Assembly: GCA_965222655.1 (NCBI GenBank)
Contig: CBDCUP010000022.1
Coordinates: forward strand, 310,001 to 374,000
Length of the DNA stretch: 64,000 nucleotides
Direction: 5' to 3'
Source: CAUZIZ01 sp965222655
GTDB taxonomy: Bacteria > Acidobacteriota > UBA6911 > RPQK01 > JAJDTT01
The position numbers and the translations under genes are program-made. Positions 1 through 8,662 of this stretch are shown here, one piece after another. How positions within the stretch are numbered: the stretch's first letter is position 1; each line of letters starts with the position of its first letter. The notes beneath the pieces were generated by a model. The model saw only the letters and a list, made by a program, of their open reading frames with translations. It did not search any database and had not been told where the DNA came from.

Positions 1-1
1 T

Positions 2-622
2 CTCAAGGCGCAGGAACTGATACAGGCAGGCTTCATTGGAAAACCCTTCGGAACCCACATGTTGGTGGTGGCGGATCAGACCCGTCTGACCCGGCCCCAA
101 TATCAGCAATCCTGGCTCGCCTTCAAGAGCAAGGCCGGCGGAGGACAGTTGATCTGGCTGGGAATCCACTATGTGGATTTGATCCAGAAGCTCACGGGGG
201 ACCAGATCGAGACGGTCTCTGCCATCTGCCGCAACGTGGGAGGACAGCCCCTGGAAACCGAGGATGCGGTGGCCCTCACCCTCCAATTCAAGCGGGGGAT
301 GGTGGGCACCTACCACGGTGGTTACTATCTGGAACGCGGATACCACCTGGGATTCACCATCTGGGGCTCGAAGGGTTGGTTGCGGCTGGATGAGGACAAG
401 AGCCCTCTGGAGTGGTACTCCACTCATCCGGATGCTCCCAAAGGAGTGCAGTCTTTCCCCTTCTCCGCCGCAAACAGCTACCAGCGTCTGGTCCAGTCGT
501 CCGTCAACGCGGCTCGAGGAGTTGAGGAGCCCCCAGTCACAGGAGCAGAATGCCTCAGCACCCTGAAGGCCATCTTCAGCGCCTACCGTGCTGCGGAGAC
601 AGGGGTAGCGCAGGTTGTGTGA
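2..622 (+). CDS. Gfo/Idh/MocA-family oxidoreductase, C-terminal part (5' end outside window)
   Basis: The frame is open from base 2, so the gene starts before the window; about 206 residues are seen. They match the C-terminal alpha/beta substrate domain of NAD(P)-dependent sugar or inositol dehydrogenase-like proteins: a GGGQLIWLGIHYVDL segment carries the family's G-G-x(5)-G-x-H element, followed by beta strands (GMVGTYHGGYYL) and a WGSKGWLRLDED segment. Such enzymes oxidise or epimerise sugar carbons using a nucleotide bound by an N-terminal Rossmann fold, which is not in view. A second family member lies at 16781-18094. The substrate cannot be deduced. Confidence 0.85.
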   Translation, partial: LKAQELIQAGFIGKPFGTHMLVVADQTRLTRPQYQQSWLAFKSKAGGGQLIWLGIHYVDLIQKLTGDQIETVSAICRNVGGQPLETEDAVALTLQFKRGMVGTYHGGYYLERGYHLGFTIWGSKGWLRLDEDKSPLEWYSTHPDAPKGVQSFPFSAANSYQRLVQSSVNAARGVEEPPVTGAECLSTLKAIFSAYRAAETGVAQVV

Positions 623-629
623 GTAGCGG

Positions 630-782
630 GGTAGTTGTGAAGTAGTGAAGTAATGAAGTAGTGAGCAGTGAATACTGCCTAACCGTTACAGCTCACTACT
701 TCACTACTCACTGCTTCACTACCGCACTACTCCACTACTCCACTACTCCACTACTCCACTACTCCACTACTCACTGCTCACT
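630..782. repeat. Short tandem and inverted repeats (ctactccac units)
   Basis: A run of 9-bp units (ctactccac) fills about 720-775. The block around 630-672 (gaagtagtgaagtaatgaag) is an inverted partner of 692-720 (actacttcactactcac), so the stretch can fold into a long AT/GT hairpin. It fills the gap between the partial oxidoreductase and the DUF2911 gene. Short open frames here are low-complexity and not credible genes. Confidence 0.8.
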
Positions 783-850
783 GGAATTCACCGACGGAAG
801 GACGTACCCTTTATACTTTAACTTTCAACTCATCCATAAGGAGAACACTT

Positions 851-1345
851 ATGAAACACGCATGCTCCCTGATCGCAGTTCTGGCCCTTGGATTCTCGGC
901 CACGGCTTTGTCTGACCCTCACCTCACCAAGACGGTGACGGCGAAACTGCCCAGTGAAGTCGAGGCGAGCATCAACTACTACACCGTGCCCGCCAACATG
1001 GCGCACATTGAGAAGGTCAAAGTGGGTAGCTTCACTCCCAGCCGGGCAGTTCTCACCCTGTCGGGTGCAACCTCTTCGGGGTCGACGGCGATTCCCGCCG
1101 GAGAGTACACCATCGGCGCCGTGAGAAACGCCAGCGATTGGACTCTGGCTCTGCACCCGAAGATGTCCCGTAAAGACCAGCCGGACCCATCCAAGTTGAT
1201 TCTCCTCCAGTCCTCCTTTTCGAATTCTGAGGGAACGGCCCACCATACCTCCTTCGATGTGACGCCGGGTCACGGAAGTATGGAGGGAAAAGCGGTCGTC
1301 GTTTGGCATTTCGGAACTTTGTACCTGGCGGGAGCCTTGAAGTAG
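851..1345 (+). CDS. Secreted DUF2911-like protein
   Basis: A 164-residue protein preceded by a good ribosome site (aaggag, 7 nt before ATG). Residues 1-21 form a signal peptide ending around ATALS-D, so it is probably periplasmic. The core segment STAIPAGEYTIGAV (79-91) followed by DWTLALHP resembles the 'LPAGTYGLFTIP...WTVIFN' core of DUF2911 proteins, which have no established function and are common in Acidobacteria and Bacteroidetes. The assignment is by motif resemblance only; it is small for the family. It sits alone between a repeat block and the downstream cyclase. Confidence 0.6.
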   Translation: MKHACSLIAVLALGFSATALSDPHLTKTVTAKLPSEVEASINYYTVPANMAHIEKVKVGSFTPSRAVLTLSGATSSGSTAIPAGEYTIGAVRNASDWTLALHPKMSRKDQPDPSKLILLQSSFSNSEGTAHHTSFDVTPGHGSMEGKAVVVWHFGTLYLAGALK

Positions 1346-1420
1346 GCTGGGATATTCAACGGAGTCCCTACAAGGCGTCGTCTTTTTGGGGAAACCCATC
1401 CCTTCTCGGAGGAGAGACCG

Positions 1421-2425
1421 ATGAAGCGACCTAGGAGAGTCTTCTTTCTGGTCCCGCTGTTGTCTACAGGAGTCCTTGCGGGCTGGATCCAACTGTCCTG
1501 TTGGGCCGGGCCATCGGGATCTGCGGAACACCACGATTTAACCCAGGCTGACGTCGAAAACTGGATGAAAGAGCTCTCCAATTGGGGACGCTGGGGAAAA
1601 GAGGACCAGCTCGGTGCCATCAACCTGATTACTCCTCAAAAGAGGAAGCAGGCGGCGCAACTGGTCGTGGAAGGCATTTCGGTGTCTTTGGCACGCGATA
1701 CCGAGAAGGAAAAGGCGCTCGACAATCCCGAACCCTTCGGGCACAAGATGATTCCCTCCGATCCCTGGGCCAGCGACAATTACAGCGTCAGCTATCACGG
1801 CTTCGCCCACACCCACATCGATTCTCTTTGCCACCTCTCTCACCAGGGTAAGCTCTACAACGGCTTTGCCAAAACCGAGGTAACCTCGCAGGGAGCCGGG
1901 AAGCTGGCCATCACCAACCTCAAGAACGGGATCTTCACGCGTGGAATTCTGATGGACATAGCGCGTCTGAAGGAGGTCCCTTATCTCGAGCCTGACGTGG
2001 CCATCTACCCTGAGGACCTGGAAGCCTGGGAAAAGAAGGCGGGGCTGCGAGTGGGAAGTGGTGATGCCGTGTTCATCCGCACAGGCCGCTGGGCACGTCG
2101 GGCGGCAAAGGGGCCCTGGGACATCGGGAAAGCCTCGGCGGGCCTGCATGGCTCCTGTGCCAAATGGTTGAAGCAGCGGGATGTAGCTCTGCTGGGAAGC
2201 GACGCCGCCAGCGACGTCATCCCCTCGGGAATCGAAGGAGGGGGACAGCCCATTCACCTGCTGCTACTCAACGCCATGGGGGTTCACATCTTCGACAACT
2301 GCGACCTGGAGGCGCTGGGCGAAGCAGCTCAGCAGCGTCGGCGCTGGGAGTTCCTTCTGACCGCCTCTCCGATCCCGGTCGGCGGCGGCACGGGCTCTCC
2401 CTTGAACCCGATCGCGACGTTCTGA
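1421..2425 (+). CDS. Cyclase-family (kynurenine formamidase-like) metal hydrolase, exported
   Basis: 334 residues, with a strong ribosome site (ggaggaga) before ATG. The N-terminus is a signal peptide (basic RRPRR, then a hydrophobic stretch to about residue 28). The family's metal-binding element is seen as AHTHIDSLCH (residues 129-138: His130, His132, Asp134), typical of the PF04199 cyclase/kynurenine formamidase fold. A GSGDAVFIRTGRW segment and GLHGSCAKWL lie where the family carries its beta-barrel core and second ligand set. Members hydrolyse amide or ester bonds; the substrate is unknown. A paralogue, also exported, is at 49423-50478. Confidence 0.85.
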   Translation: MKRPRRVFFLVPLLSTGVLAGWIQLSCWAGPSGSAEHHDLTQADVENWMKELSNWGRWGKEDQLGAINLITPQKRKQAAQLVVEGISVSLARDTEKEKALDNPEPFGHKMIPSDPWASDNYSVSYHGFAHTHIDSLCHLSHQGKLYNGFAKTEVTSQGAGKLAITNLKNGIFTRGILMDIARLKEVPYLEPDVAIYPEDLEAWEKKAGLRVGSGDAVFIRTGRWARRAAKGPWDIGKASAGLHGSCAKWLKQRDVALLGSDAASDVIPSGIEGGGQPIHLLLLNAMGVHIFDNCDLEALGEAAQQRRRWEFLLTASPIPVGGGTGSPLNPIATF

Positions 2426-2533
2426 AGGGGCCAATTCCCTGTTCATCCGTTCCGAGCATCCAGCCCCGCTCCCGGTCTGCGAGCCGGATCATCCGGGAAA
2501 GAAACTTCGGTCTTCTCGTATGCTGTGTCCGGT

Positions 2534-2590
2534 GTAGGATGGGCACTCTTGCCCGTCTAGGACAGCGACGGGCAGGAGTGCCCGTCCTAC
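2534..2590. repeat. 57-bp dispersed hairpin repeat, copy 1 (family A)
   Basis: A near-perfect palindrome: gtaggatgggcactcttgcc at the left is mirrored by ggcaggagtgcccgtcctac at the right around a short variable loop. The same 57-bp unit recurs at 18185-18241, 24123-24179 and 62107-62163. Here it fills the gap between the cyclase and the lytic transglycosylase, next to the accompanying 'gggaaagaaacttcggtc' module at about 2496-2515. Confidence 0.9.
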
Positions 2591-2658
2591 AAACAGTCCC
2601 TTTATCCTACCCCCACGTCGTAGGTACAAGCTATCATGGAGTGACTGAATACTTTCGA

Positions 2659-3858
2659 ATGGACAAACTATCTAGACGCTACCTTCTAAGCTGTGCTCTG
2701 GGCACTGCCGGGGCGGGTCTCGCTGTTAATCCCTCGGAGCTTCTAGGGACGCCACCTACGGCCGCGGCCGGCCAGGGTTCCCTACCCCTCTCAGGAGCGC
2801 TCCTGGCGGGGAGCCTCCCAGGTCTCGAGACCGGAACGGATTCCTATCGGATCCTCCCAGCCAAGGGAGAAGGGGCCCGCTTCGGTATCGTCAAAGATCT
2901 CTTCCAGCATATTCAGGCCAGGTCGGATGTGAGAAGAGAGATCCTCTATTGGCTCACTGATGGTAGGTCCTCTCTTCTGGGCGCCAGCAGTCGCTTTCAG
3001 TTTCTGGAGCACATCATCCGGCCACTCTACGAGCAGGCAGGAATTCCCATGGCCTTTGGCTTCGGATTGGGCATGCAGGAAAGCCTCTTTCGCAGCTACA
3101 GCATTTCCTACGCCAATGCCAAAGGGATCTGGCAAATGCAATGGGCCGGCCGGAAATACGGATTGCGTGGAGGAGACTACTTCGACGTCACCAAATCCAC
3201 CCAGAAGCAGCTCGAGTACCTGCGAGATCTGGTGCGAAATTTTGCCTGGAACCTGGAGCTGGTCCTGGTGGACTACAACTACGGTCCAGGGAGGAAGTTT
3301 GCCCGCTATCGTTCCGACAGCAATGCATTTCGGAAGATCTACCATCGGCTGCCCCGTGAGACCAGACGCTTCGTGCCCCGGATACTGGCCGCGGCAGCTA
3401 TCGGTCTCGAACCAGACCGATACGGGGTCCACATTCCGCGGCTCGACACCAGAACGGTCAAAGTCGAACTTGACCGGAGCCTCCATCACCTGGAACTGGG
3501 CTTGCTGCTGGGAGTCGACCACTGGAATCTGGGGAACCTCAATCCCCGAGAGAATATTCAGGCCTGGCTCAAGGAGGGCGAGCCTGTCGTCATCCCTCAG
3601 GTGTACGAAAAGGTATTCCGCGAACGCTTCGACAACCACCCCTTACGGGAGGACTTCCACGAGTTCGTTTCCAACGTGTATCCGGCTCCTGGCGAGCGAA
3701 TCGACTACGTGGTGAAAAGCGGAGACAGCCTCGGCAGGATATCCAACCGATTCAAGCACTGCGGCGTTCAGGGTCCTCAGCACTTGATGCTCTACAATGG
3801 GCTGACCAGCTCCGTGATCAAGCCCGGCCAGCGTCTGGCTATACCCTGTGTAGAATAA
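2659..3858 (+). CDS. Tat-exported lytic transglycosylase (SLT fold) with C-terminal LysM
   Basis: 399 residues. I place the start at ATG 2659 because it opens with a twin-arginine signal (LSRRYLLSCALG); the frame is open farther upstream, but that part overlaps the cyclase gene. The SLT-like core runs about 120-300: QESLFRSYSISYANAKGIWQ (140-159) holds the catalytic glutamate (Glu141) and the GIWQM motif of family 1 lytic transglycosylases. The C-terminus (about 350-398) is one LysM domain (YVVKSGDSLGRISNRF). It should cleave peptidoglycan glycan strands in the periplasm. Family architecture resembles MltD, but with one LysM and a Tat rather than lipoprotein signal. Confidence 0.82.
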   Translation: MDKLSRRYLLSCALGTAGAGLAVNPSELLGTPPTAAAGQGSLPLSGALLAGSLPGLETGTDSYRILPAKGEGARFGIVKDLFQHIQARSDVRREILYWLTDGRSSLLGASSRFQFLEHIIRPLYEQAGIPMAFGFGLGMQESLFRSYSISYANAKGIWQMQWAGRKYGLRGGDYFDVTKSTQKQLEYLRDLVRNFAWNLELVLVDYNYGPGRKFARYRSDSNAFRKIYHRLPRETRRFVPRILAAAAIGLEPDRYGVHIPRLDTRTVKVELDRSLHHLELGLLLGVDHWNLGNLNPRENIQAWLKEGEPVVIPQVYEKVFRERFDNHPLREDFHEFVSNVYPAPGERIDYVVKSGDSLGRISNRFKHCGVQGPQHLMLYNGLTSSVIKPGQRLAIPCVE

Positions 3859-3861
3859 GGC

Positions 3862-3946
3862 CCCAAGGCCCAAGGTCCCAAATCCCAGGGCGCCTGCTCT
3901 TTCCTTGTGATTTGGGGCCTTGGAACTTGGGGCCTTGCTTCCTAGC
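3862..3946. terminator. Inverted repeat between convergent genes, possible bidirectional terminator
   Basis: aaggccccaaggcccaaggt at the left is mirrored imperfectly by ccttggaacttggggccttg at the right. The element occupies the whole gap between two genes that end toward each other (3858 and 3948). There is no clear T-run, so termination is an inference from position and hairpin potential. Confidence 0.5.
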
Positions 3947-3947
3947 C

Positions 3948-5822
3948 CTAGCCTGGCGTTTCGACTCGAAGATCCCAGCCATCCACACTCCAAAGGCGTA
4001 CCGCTGTGGGAAGCAGGCTGGGCTCTCCTTGCTCGAACCATTCCTCAACCTCTTCGCGGTGTCCCAGCCTGAGAGCCTCTCGGGCCCGACTCAGACCGTC
4101 CCAGAAGAAAAAGCGTTCTACGCCGGACTGATACAGGCTATGTGCCAGACGATAGTACCCATGAGTACTCAGGTCCCGAGGCATTAGATTCATCGCCAGC
4201 TCGCATTCGGTGCCCTCGACCAGGGACACGAAGTGGGCCACGTCCTCGGGATCATCCCAGGCAGGCACGAAGCTGTTGAGCCTGACCGACGAAGAATAGG
4301 GCACCAGGGTGTCGACCAGACCCTCTCGGATCCAGGTTTTCAGGTCCATGCCGTGCAGCAGATTCTCGCCCGGCCGGGATACCACCGCAGTCACTGCCAG
4401 GCGGCTGCGGCCCTGCTCCCGGGCTACTTCATCCAGCATCTCCCGCAGCTCTCGCATGAAGCGGGTCAGAAAGCCGGCTCGGAAGGAGAGCCAACGCTCA
4501 TCCGAGGGATCCAGCTCCCGAGGATCCTCACCGTATTGGGCCTGGAATCCCTCCACCAGCGGAGCCTCATAGGCCAGCAGCGGAGGGCGACGGTTGTAGA
4601 GAAGAGCGACGCCATCAATCGAGTAGTTCGACGCCATCTCTCGAAGCAGGGATAGCACGTACTTTCTGGTCTCAGGGAAGGCATAGGAGATCCGGGGCAG
4701 CGGCTTGCCCTCGCGGTCGACGCACACCAGTTCGCGATGCCGCTCGAAGAAGCCGTCGCGCGTATCGGCATAGTGAGGAGCCGGGAAGAGAAAGCCACCC
4801 ACCCGATAGGCCGCGTGCAGTTCGATGTCGTGCTGGTGGGCGAAATCCACCGCCACCGCCAGCGGGTCGACGCCATTCTCCCGGTAGGCCTGCCAGGTCT
4901 TTATGCCCACCTTGTCATACTCGCGGACATAGAAAGGCTCTTCTGAATCATCCTCGAGCTTGCCCATCCGGGTCTGATCCTTGCCAATACTGGAGAAGTA
5001 GAAAACCCGGTCACCAAAGCCCGTTTCCCAGTAGATTCGGGCCACATCCCCATGACGGAGCGGTTCCAAGTGGGTCAACAGCTCTTCCCTGGAACCCTCC
5101 TCATTGGGGACACCGGGATCGGTGTGAACGAACAACCTCCGGTGCTCAGGGTTGCGACGATCCGCCTGCAGGTCCTTCACCTGCTCCTCGGACAAGGGCA
5201 CCAGCTTGACGAAGCCCACCCAGGCGTGTCGAGTTCGGGGATAGGTGATCTGCCGGAAGTGAATGTCCTGCTCCGTCAGGTCGGCGGTCTTCCAGTAGAT
5301 CTCATCGATCCAGCCTTCCTGATGATCCTTCTCCCCTTCTCGTCCCGAAAGAGTCGTGAAGACCTGGTCTCGAGAAAGTCTCACTTGAACCGCCTTGGCC
5401 TCTTCGAAAGGCTTGCGGAGAAGTCCTACATAAATTCGGTACCAGCCGGAGCGAGCCGGCGAGTAGGCTATCTCCGGGGCCCGGTTACCGTCGGTAGCCA
5501 CCAGCAGGGTGCCGCTGAAGGAACGGTCAGGATCGGGCTGCTGCTCAAAAGCGTCGTGCATCTGGGAGATCCCCGAGCCGTCGGAATCCTTCTCCCCAGT
5601 GTAGTCAAGCAGACGCCAGGTTCCCCGTTTCCACTTTCGAGAGAGGGACGACTGATGCTGGGATCGGTCCAGGTCGGTTAGATAGATCGCTTGAGCGGCT
5701 TCAGTGTGCAGCTTGGCTGCAAGTGGCTCTGGCTTGGGGGTAGCATCTCCGTCCGAGCCGCCGCAGGCACCGAATAGGATCAGGGCCAGGAATAGTACGG
5801 GTCTATATTTGAGAATGCTCAC
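3948..5822 (-). CDS. Lipoprotein with GHL10-like TIM-barrel domain
   Basis: 624 residues. A lipoprotein signal ends in the lipobox LFGAC (Cys20), so it is probably membrane-anchored. Residues about 50-210 look like a beta-sandwich module, and about 215-560 like a TIM barrel of the glycosyl-hydrolase-like 10 group (FVHTDPGVPNEEG, DFAHQHDIELHAAYRVGGF, YSIDGVALLYNRRP, ELAMNLMPRDLSTHGYYRLA). Acidic residues at strand ends would be the candidate catalytic pair, but I cannot assign them with certainty. Its start lies 12 bp below the stop of the minus-strand propeller gene, so the two form an operon. A role in polysaccharide breakdown is inferred. Confidence 0.65.
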   Translation of the reverse strand: MSILKYRPVLFLALILFGACGGSDGDATPKPEPLAAKLHTEAAQAIYLTDLDRSQHQSSLSRKWKRGTWRLLDYTGEKDSDGSGISQMHDAFEQQPDPDRSFSGTLLVATDGNRAPEIAYSPARSGWYRIYVGLLRKPFEEAKAVQVRLSRDQVFTTLSGREGEKDHQEGWIDEIYWKTADLTEQDIHFRQITYPRTRHAWVGFVKLVPLSEEQVKDLQADRRNPEHRRLFVHTDPGVPNEEGSREELLTHLEPLRHGDVARIYWETGFGDRVFYFSSIGKDQTRMGKLEDDSEEPFYVREYDKVGIKTWQAYRENGVDPLAVAVDFAHQHDIELHAAYRVGGFLFPAPHYADTRDGFFERHRELVCVDREGKPLPRISYAFPETRKYVLSLLREMASNYSIDGVALLYNRRPPLLAYEAPLVEGFQAQYGEDPRELDPSDERWLSFRAGFLTRFMRELREMLDEVAREQGRSRLAVTAVVSRPGENLLHGMDLKTWIREGLVDTLVPYSSSVRLNSFVPAWDDPEDVAHFVSLVEGTECELAMNLMPRDLSTHGYYRLAHSLYQSGVERFFFWDGLSRAREALRLGHREEVEEWFEQGEPSLLPTAVRLWSVDGWDLRVETPG

Positions 5823-5834
5823 TATAGAGGTCTC

Positions 5835-7190
5835 CTAACGCTCCGCGAAGTGAAAGGAGTAAAGGTCCGCATCGCGAAGGACAAAGCGGAGACGAATGAC
5901 CTGTCCTTCCAGCGAACCCAAATCGTCTCGGCCGTTCCAGCGGACCCTTTGCTGCAGGTGGTCTCCGAAGATCTCGCCACTGTCCTTCAGCGTGAATCCC
6001 AGGACCGGACGAGAAAAGTCGTTGAGGATTTCTACCCCCACGGATCCGGTGACTGAGGTGGAATAGTTTATCCGCAGGAGGCTGCCCTCGAATTTCAAGG
6101 GATGGGTGGTGAACTCTCCCCCCAGATCGGAGGCGTGCACCGAAATGAATCCATCCTTCCGTAGCGTCATCCGTCGAATGTGGGCTTCGGGTGTGCGGTA
6201 GTTCTCGATCATATACATGGACAGCTCTCCAGGAGCCGTCTCTACCAGACCCGAGCCGAAGGACATCGAGCGTTCGTGCCAGTTCTTCTGATCCATGCCG
6301 GGCCGAATCCAGGCTTCACGAAAGCTTCTCTCCCAACGCAGGCCATCGCGACTGCTAAGAAAGCAGATGTCGGAGAGACCGGGATATGGCCAATCTCGAC
6401 CGCTCCGATCCAGGATGAAGCGCATGGGGAACATGAGGTAGACATCCCGAGCCCATGGATAGGGAAGCGCCGCACTGGTGTAGAACTGCTCCCGAGGCTG
6501 GGTTCCGAATGGGATCTCCACCCACTCAGGACCTCGCCAATTACGAAAATCCTTGGAGGTGAACCGTCTGACAGTGCGATTGGCCGCCCCTCTGGTTCCC
6601 GCGGCGTCCAACTGCTTCTCCGGCGTTTCCCCCCACCAGCCTCGCTTGAAAACGACATACTGGGATTGCCAGGGATCCCAGAAGGCGGCGTGAGGGCCGT
6701 CATTGGCTTGATCCTCTAAGCGCGGGATCAGGGGATCTGGCTTTATCGGCTTCCAGCGTAGTCCATCCGCTGAGATCAGGCCATGGATATCCCGGGTCTG
6801 GACAATCGCTTTGTAGCGCTCCGCTTCCGGGACTTCAGGATTGGGGTCCTTGAAGACGCACATGTTGATCCCCTTGTTTCCGGGGGTGGGCCAGATCAGG
6901 TTGTTTTCAGTGGAACCCTGGAATGCGATCAGGCCCAAGGCGGGACGCTCCCAGTGAATTCCATCCCGGCTTTCGGCATAGGCCGTCTTCGTTCCTCGAT
7001 CCTCGTTTCCAGAGGACACCCGATACCACATTCGGAAGAGGTCGCCGTCTCTAATCACGATCGGATGCCAGGACGTATCACCTTCCCAGGGCTGATCGAA
7101 GCGCAGGACTTCTTCGCCGGGTAACGGTCGATGTAATTTCAGCTCGAGGCCCCGCATCTCGTCGATGAGATGCCGATCCAGGAGCTCTTG
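5835..7190 (-). pseudogene. GH32/43-like beta-propeller protein, N-terminus removed by IS256-type insertion
   Basis: About 440 residues remain from the first internal ATG (7157), with family-like residues (QELLDRHLIDE) readable back to 7190 before the insertion sequence. Repeats such as YAESRDGIHWERP, GLISADGLRWKPI and FLSSRDGLRWERS are the S-x-D-G-x-x-W blade motifs of five-bladed propellers related to glycoside hydrolase families 32/43. Compared with the intact paralogue at 18409-19953 it lacks the signal peptide and the first residues of the domain. Without a signal it would be cytoplasmic if made at all. It precedes the GHL10-like lipoprotein gene by 12 bp. Confidence 0.75.
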
Positions 7191-7195
7191 TCACT

Positions 7196-8546
7196 AGGTG
7201 TGGAAAAACATCAGGCGGCTTTCTCCTCCGGGACTTGGTTGACCGGGACTCCATTGACATATTTGGCGCCCTGGTAGACGTCTTTCATCAGCTCCGGTGC
7301 CTTCAACCGGCGGAATCGCTGCTCCGCCACCAGCAGCATCTTCCAGATCACCGCCTGGGCGTTTTCCACTTTCTTGAATCGCTTGGCCGCGTCCGTTCGC
7401 AGCCGAAGGGCGGCAAACGGTGACTCCACTGGATTGGTGGTTCGCAGATGCTGCCACTGCTTCTTTGGATAGTTGTAAAAGGTCACCATCCGGTCCCAGT
7501 CCTGCTCGATTAGCTCAGCCGCCAGAGTCAGCCCTCGCTGCCGGCACCAGTGCTGAAAAACCTTCTTGAGTCGTTGTGCTTCTTCTCGAGTCTCGGCGTA
7601 AGGGATCTGCCGCAGGATCAGCAAGGCCGGCTTGTGCACTCGCTTAGGGAGCTTGGCCAGCAGGTTGACGATCCGATGATTCCAGCAGCGCTGCTCCTCG
7701 GCCTGGGGATAGACGTTGCGCAAAGCTCCCCAGATGCCCAGGTGGCCGTCTCCGATCACCAGCCGTGGACAGCCCATCCCCCGGCGCTTCAAGTCGCGCA
7801 GTACTTCCGACCAGCTCTGGGTCGATTCCCGATAGCCGCTCGTGACCGACACCACGGCTTTGCTTCCGTCACTTAAGGCGGCCAGCACCACCAGCAGGAC
7901 TGCCTTTTCCTTCTCCAGACCCGCCTTGACGTAGATTCCATCTACCCATAAATACACCACTTCCAGATCATTCAAGGGTCGACTCTGCCAGACCTCCCAT
8001 TCGGCCTGCCACTGCTCTTTCAATCTGGCCACCGTGGAGGACGACAGGTGCGCTTTTTCCCCTAAAAGCCCTCTCAGAGCCAGATCAAAATCCCCCAGCG
8101 CCAGACCATGCAAGTACAGCTCAGGGATCAGTTCTCGAACCTGCCGCGTCCGCTTGGCAAACAGGGGCAACACCCGACTTTCAAAGTGTTCCTCTAGATC
8201 CCGCACTCGAGGCCTTCGAACCTGGATCGTCCCCGAGCTCAGCGTCAGATGCCTCGGCTTCCCATATCCATTGCGATAGCCCGACGGAGCGTCCACGGCC
8301 CTTCGCCGCTCACTCTTACGCCGCCCTAATAACTCCGTGACTTCCTCCTCCAGCAGCTCTTGAACCCAGCCTTGGATCTTCTCCCGCACCCAATCTTCCA
8401 GCTCCTCGAAACAAACTCTTGACTCCACACTTTCCTCAATGTTCTGCTTGCTCATGCGGTGTGTACTCCTTCCGTTGCGGGCCTTTCGGCCCTGGGTTTT
8501 AAATCAACCCGGAAGGATACTCACCGCCTATGCTATTTACACACCT
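7196..8546 (-). mobile_element. IS256-family insertion sequence
   Basis: A 1351-bp element bounded by imperfect terminal inverted repeats: aggtgtggaaaaacatcagg at the left and, on the other strand, aggtgtgtaaatagcatagg at the right. It carries one transposase gene. The 8 bp beside each end differ (ttgtcact and tctgatgg), so there is no target duplication, unusual for this family and suggesting a later rearrangement. Both flanks hold pieces of propeller genes. Confidence 0.88.
7211..8455 (-). CDS. IS256-family (mutator-type) transposase
   Basis: 414 residues, the usual size for the family, and apparently intact. The DDE residues sit in YLWVDGIYVK, VIGDGHLGIWGAL and TTNPVESPFAALR, the standard order for mutator-type transposases, with the C/H-rich AEEQRCWNHRIVNLL segment between the second D and the E. 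An N-terminal helical DNA-binding part contains the common GYRNGYGKPRHLTLSSG. It catalyses cut-out and insertion of the surrounding element. Nothing suggests loss of activity. Confidence 0.95.
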   Translation of the reverse strand: MSKQNIEESVESRVCFEELEDWVREKIQGWVQELLEEEVTELLGRRKSERRRAVDAPSGYRNGYGKPRHLTLSSGTIQVRRPRVRDLEEHFESRVLPLFAKRTRQVRELIPELYLHGLALGDFDLALRGLLGEKAHLSSSTVARLKEQWQAEWEVWQSRPLNDLEVVYLWVDGIYVKAGLEKEKAVLLVVLAALSDGSKAVVSVTSGYRESTQSWSEVLRDLKRRGMGCPRLVIGDGHLGIWGALRNVYPQAEEQRCWNHRIVNLLAKLPKRVHKPALLILRQIPYAETREEAQRLKKVFQHWCRQRGLTLAAELIEQDWDRMVTFYNYPKKQWQHLRTTNPVESPFAALRLRTDAAKRFKKVENAQAVIWKMLLVAEQRFRRLKAPELMKDVYQGAKYVNGVPVNQVPEEKAA

Positions 8547-8662
8547 TCTGATGGTAGCTCCCGATCCAGGAAGAGCTGGCGTTCGGATCCCACGTCGATG
8601 ACACTTCCGCCGCCGGGCGCCAGAGACGATGCGAGCAGACACATAAGGACGGTTATTCTCAT
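8537..8662 (-). pseudogene. N-terminal fragment of a propeller protein, cut by the IS
   Basis: 41 codons that start with ATG 8662 and a ribosome site (ggagctagga). They encode a signal peptide (MRITVLMCLLASSLAPGGG) followed by GSERQLFLDREL, the exact N-terminal signature of the propeller proteins (compare GRQRQLFVDSY in the gene at 18409). The frame then enters the insertion sequence and stops. The ATG overlaps the tag stop codon (ATGA), so the original gene was translationally coupled to tag. Confidence 0.75.

Noticed and set aside
2164..2658. N-terminal extension of the lytic transglycosylase frame
   Set aside because: It overlaps the cyclase gene and a family A repeat and has arginine/serine-rich shadow composition; the Tat leader at 2659 is the credible start.
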